From: Candidatus Microgenomates bacterium
GTDB lineage: Bacteria > Patescibacteria > Microgenomatia > JADHYG01
Direction: 5' to 3'
Assembly: GCA_016782545.1 (NCBI GenBank)
Contig: JADHYG010000010.1
Span: 1-24,659, forward strand
DNA: 24,659 nt
A model generated the notes under the pieces. It saw only the letters and a list, made by a program, of their open reading frames with translations. It ran no database searches and had not been told where the DNA came from. A program made the position numbers and the translations under genes. Position 1 is the first letter of the stretch, and every line of letters starts with the position of its first letter. This document shows, one piece after another, positions 22,815 to 24,659 of this stretch.

Positions 22815-22862
22815 TTAGCTACACGTTTCTGTCCACGGCCGTGGATGAAAACGTGTGACTAA
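22815..22862. repeat. 48-bp nested palindrome, copy C
   Basis: Outer arms TTAGCTACACGTTT and AAACGTGTGACTAA. The inner TCCACGGCCGTGGA is a perfect 14-bp palindrome. It lies 10 nt after the second PIN toxin, in the same orientation as A and B. Confidence 0.92.
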
Positions 22863-22878
22863 ATTAACAGAATTGAGG

Positions 22879-23371
22879 CTAGATTTTGACGGAAATTTTC
22901 ATCTTTTTTGTCAGTTTTAAATATCCACTAACAACTTTTTTTTCAAAAACCCCTAAGCTCTTGCCATTATTGGGGATTTTGATTTTGGGATAAGGAAGGT
23001 TTTTGTACATTTCAAACCATAATGGATAAAGATCAAAAAGGCGCTCTTTGTATTTTTTCATTTTCTTCAGCCATTTCTTTTTCTCCCAAGAGCTTGGCAA
23101 AAACACAATGAAAAATATCTGTTTCAATAAGATTAATTAAATCTCTATCATCGTCTATGATTGTCTTTAATCTTTTAAAACTAGCCTTATTAATCTTCTT
23201 TTCCAGAATATGGCCAACAAAGGCACCGCCAACATGTTTTTTTCCTATCAAAGTATATTGGTTTATCTCTAAATGATAAAAAGTTTTTTTAAAAGTTTTT
23301 TTAAGGATTTTTGCGGTCGTGGTTTTACCAGCACACATTGGGCCAGCAATAATAATACAAGTAGGCTTCAT
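22879..23371 (-). pseudogene. P-loop kinase split by a frameshift in an A6 run
   Basis: The N-terminal frame (23371 down to 23033) starts MKPTCIIIAGPMCAGKTTTAKIL with a clear Walker A motif at about residues 9-17. It runs to GEKEMAEENEK and then stops after six unrelated residues. The continuing frame holds YKERLFDLYPLWFEMYKNLPYP and ends KKMKISVKI at 22879. Removing one A from the A6 run (T6 at 23053-23058 on the plus strand) joins them into a protein of about 163 residues. It is either a recent frameshift, a slippery site or a sequencing error. The family is a small zeta-toxin or adenylate-kinase-like ATPase, not more closely assigned. Confidence 0.7.
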
Positions 23372-23377
23372 AAAGAA

Positions 23378-23405
23378 ATTGTTAATTGTTGATTGTTAAT
23401 TGTTA
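23378..23405. repeat. Heptanucleotide array, four copies
   Basis: ATTGTTR is repeated four times (one unit with G), starting 7 nt upstream of the kinase start on the minus strand. It is the same unit as at 16081-16108. Confidence 0.85.
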
Positions 23406-23459
23406 ATCAATCAAATACTCAAGATCGTCATCTTTAATCAGCTCGATTTTAAAAGAATA

Positions 23460-23482
23460 TTTCTCTTTTGACAATAGAGAAA
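23460..23482. promoter_or_regulatory. Inverted repeat spanning a -35 box
   Basis: TTTCTCT (23460-23466) and AGAGAAA (23476-23482) are perfect inverted arms whose 9-nt centre contains the -35 TTGACA of the next promoter. This is the usual place for a repressor site, though no regulator is assigned. Confidence 0.35.
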
Positions 23483-23496
23483 AAGTGATTGATAAT
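23468..23496 (+). promoter_or_regulatory. Promoter of secreted protein gene
   Basis: TTGACA (23468-23473), a 17-nt spacer and GATAAT (23491-23496). Transcription should start near 23503, about 14 nt before the ATG at 23517. Confidence 0.7.
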
Positions 23497-23516
23497 AAAA
23501 AAAGAAAAACTAATCA

Positions 23517-24080
23517 ATGAAAAAAACACAATCGTTGCTACGTTGTTATGTTGCTACGTTGTTATGTTGCTACGTTGCTATGTTGCCAGCCCTTCCTGTT
23601 TCTGCTCAAGAACAACCAAGCTTTACTGTTATCTCTCCTCAAGAAAACGAAAAAGTCTTTGGTGATAAAGTCATTTTTTCTTTTTTTGTTTCTAATTTTA
23701 TTTTAAACATTGATGGCTATCTCCAATTTTCCTTAGACGGAAACGAACCGTTTGTCATTAAAGAACAAAAAGATTTTCCTATTGCTAATATTTCTGAAGG
23801 AAAACACATCCTTTCTGCAGAATTGATTGATAAAAAGCGCCAATCATTTTCGCCAATTATTAAAAAGGAAATAGTTTTCAGCAATATGCTTTCAAAAAAT
23901 CAAGAAAAAGCGATTAATCTAAAAATTTCTCCTGTTGAAACAAAAAAAATAACTAAAGAAGGAATTTTACTTCCTATGTTTTTAGGAATTGGCGGGATAA
24001 TTCTCTTAATCTTAACCTTCAAGCTTTATATAAATACCAAAGCAGGCAAGAATCGCGCCCACCAAAAGCCATTGAGTTGA
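23517..24080 (+). CDS. Secreted, C-terminally anchored protein with repeat-encoded signal peptide
   Basis: A 187-residue protein of unknown function. It has a basic start, MKKTQSLLR, a hydrophobic cysteine-rich core and an AxA-type cleavage region, LPALPVSAQ (about 25-33). The exterior part, FTVISPQENEKVFGDKVIFSFFV to about residue 122, has the strand pattern of an Ig-like or Big domain with LDGNEPF and EGKHILSAEL. A C-terminal membrane segment (GILLPMFLGIGGIILLILTF, about 150-169) is followed by a basic tail. It resembles copper-resistance-like or Ig-like surface domains only loosely. The signal core is encoded by a 16-bp tandem repeat, which is unusual. The last 69 nt overlap a convergent small gene. 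Confidence 0.75.
   Translation: MKKTQSLLRCYVATLLCCYVAMLPALPVSAQEQPSFTVISPQENEKVFGDKVIFSFFVSNFILNIDGYLQFSLDGNEPFVIKEQKDFPIANISEGKHILSAELIDKKRQSFSPIIKKEIVFSNMLSKNQEKAINLKISPVETKKITKEGILLPMFLGIGGIILLILTFKLYINTKAGKNRAHQKPLS
23533..23580. repeat. 16-bp tandem repeat, three units, inside coding region
   Basis: GTTGCTACGTTGTTAT occurs at 23533-23548 and 23549-23564, and with one change (GTTGCTACGTTGCTAT) at 23565-23580. It encodes the hydrophobic core of the signal peptide. The unit is not a multiple of 3, so each copy is read in a different frame and a change of one copy shifts the frame. Confidence 0.92.
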
Positions 24081-24203
24081 GGCCAGCCAAATATCAGTCC
24101 CCAGCCAGCCAGCCATCGCCAGCAAAACCGCGGCCATGCTCGCCCCCATTAAAACCTTTGCCAGATAGCTATTCTCTTTCTTTATCTTTCTCACCTCCTC
24201 CAT
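24012..24203 (-). CDS. Small two-helix membrane protein
   Basis: A frame of 63 codons giving a protein with two membrane segments, VLMGASMAAVLLAMAGWLG and QWLLVGAILACFGIYI, joined by a short loop with a charged N-terminus. Not recognised, but the composition is that of a genuine small membrane protein. The start is odd. A perfect ribosome site AGGAGGTGA (24191-24199) lies inside the frame, after the ATG at 24201-24203, and points to an ATA codon at 24183-24185 that is exactly 5 nt downstream. This is the same spacing as in guaA. The start is therefore either the ATG or that ATA. It overlaps the convergent gene by 69 nt. Confidence 0.6.
   Translation of the reverse strand: MEEVRKIKKENSYLAKVLMGASMAAVLLAMAGWLGTDIWLASTQWLLVGAILACFGIYIKLEG
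24191..24199 (-). promoter_or_regulatory. Perfect Shine-Dalgarno site facing an ATA codon
   Basis: AGGAGGTGA on the minus strand, 5 nt before ATA. It is identical in sequence and spacing to the guaA site at 3926-3934, which faces ATG. Confidence 0.6.
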
Positions 24204-24215
24204 TAGAAACTGTTA

Positions 24216-24239
24216 ACTCTTCGCCAGCTGGCGGAGAGT
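24216..24239. other. Strong near-perfect palindrome upstream of small membrane gene
   Basis: ACTCTTCGCCAG and CTGGCGGAGAGT are complementary apart from one T-G pair, with no loop. It lies in the 139-nt gap 24204-24342, 13 nt before the start region of the small membrane gene. It may be a regulator site or cruciform. There is no T tract for termination. Confidence 0.5.
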
Positions 24240-24342
24240 CTTATAGTTTCTTATGCCCGCCTAAAACGCAGCACGAGGCGTGTATAAATAATACTGAAAA
24301 GCCGAATGCTAAGGTCAGACGAGCCCAACACCATTCAATCTC

Positions 24343-24659
24343 TCAACCCATACTAAGCACCTCAACGATCTTTTCTCCAAACTCGATCGCCTGCTTTGGT
24401 CCTTGAGCAGTAATAATTTTCCCGTCAACTATCACTCCCTCATTAGTATAAACTACTCCTTTATTCTTAAGATTTTCTGCTTCAGAAGGAAAAGACGTTG
24501 CTCTTTTTCCTTTTAAAACACCGGCGTTGGCCAAAATCGAAGGAGCAATGCAAATAGCGGCAACTGTTTTTCCTTTTTCATAAGCTTTCTTAGCCAAGAA
24601 AAGGGCGTCTGGATCGTTAAAATAGACTGAACTACCCGAACCACCAACAAAAATCACCG
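24343..24659 (-). CDS. DJ-1/PfpI family protein, N-terminus cut by window edge
   Basis: The C-terminal part (about 105 codons) of a DJ-1/PfpI-family protein. VGGSGSSVYFNDPDALFLA is followed by the nucleophile elbow AAICIAPSILANAGVLKGK, whose Cys (AICIAP) is the family's reactive cysteine. Then come TSFPSEAENLKNKGVVYT and DGKIITAQGP, the usual C-terminal strands. Family members act as proteases, glyoxalases, chaperones or deglycases, and the role here is not decided. The Met at 24655-24657 is probably internal, because the family has about 60 more residues before it. It is not a glutaminase subunit for GuaA. Confidence 0.9.
   Translation of the reverse strand, partial: VIFVGGSGSSVYFNDPDALFLAKKAYEKGKTVAAICIAPSILANAGVLKGKRATSFPSEAENLKNKGVVYTNEGVIVDGKIITAQGPKQAIEFGEKIVEVLSMG

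Noticed and set aside
18429..22862. Integron attC sites for the three palindromes
   Set aside because: The ends read TTAG...CTAA. The attC core sites RYYYAAC and GTTRRRY are missing, and no integrase is present.
24077..24406. Plus-strand frame of 109 codons rich in Pro and Ser
   Set aside because: It lies antisense to the small membrane protein and the PfpI gene, and the low-complexity product is a shadow of those.
24343..24659. Glutaminase subunit partner for the short GuaA
   Set aside because: The nucleophile region AICIAPSILA is of the DJ-1/PfpI type, and the GMP synthase amidotransferase motifs are absent.

Overview
The window looks like a piece of an AT-rich, reduced bacterial genome, most plausibly a Candidate Phyla Radiation (Patescibacteria) member of the Microgenomates type. 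This is inference from content, not from a marker gene. It has tandem class A penicillin-binding proteins (so it is a bacterium with peptidoglycan), GapN, RtcB, a CBS-less IMP dehydrogenase, a GMP synthase without its glutaminase domain, dockerin and cohesin proteins, many small toxin-antitoxin (TA) modules and very compact gene spacing. TGA is used as a normal stop codon.

Layout. 1-1734 (minus): a truncated MFS transporter and a small P-loop kinase. 1753-5509 (plus): a purine block of a deaminase-family protein, guaB, guaA (ATPase subunit only) and a phosphoribosyltransferase. The block is preceded by a possible leader peptide and an intrinsic terminator. 5589-5864: an unknown 91-residue protein. 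5952-8102 (minus): gapN and dtd. 8140-12831 (plus): two paralogous class A PBPs separated by a terminator. 12865-15531 (minus): a three-gene envelope operon (beta-propeller, coiled-coil and polytopic membrane proteins), flanked by an 18-bp direct repeat that is the 3' end of ykuK. 15595-17550 (minus): ykuK and rtcB. 17636-22862: an accessory region with three TA modules (AbrB/PIN, AbiEi/AbiEii, RHH/PIN), each followed by a copy of a 48-bp nested palindrome. Between the second and third copies lies a minus-strand pair: a cohesin-bearing membrane protein and a dockerin-bearing GH5-like glycosidase. 22879-24659: a frameshifted P-loop kinase, a secreted and membrane-anchored protein with a 16-bp tandem repeat in its signal peptide, a small membrane protein and a truncated DJ-1/PfpI protein.

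How the genes work together. The purine block could carry salvaged bases to GMP: the phosphoribosyltransferase makes IMP or XMP, GuaB oxidises IMP to XMP, and GuaA aminates XMP. Both enzymes are stripped to catalytic cores. The cohesin and dockerin pair suggests a minimal surface-attached glycoside hydrolase complex. The two PBPs and the envelope operon serve the cell surface.

Two architectural themes stand out. First, many promoters place the -10 hexamer only 6-9 nt before the start codon, which predicts leaderless or near-leaderless mRNAs. Second, the TA modules look like cassettes sharing a palindromic tail. Everything here was read by eye. Family calls rest on motifs, and no searches or folding were run.
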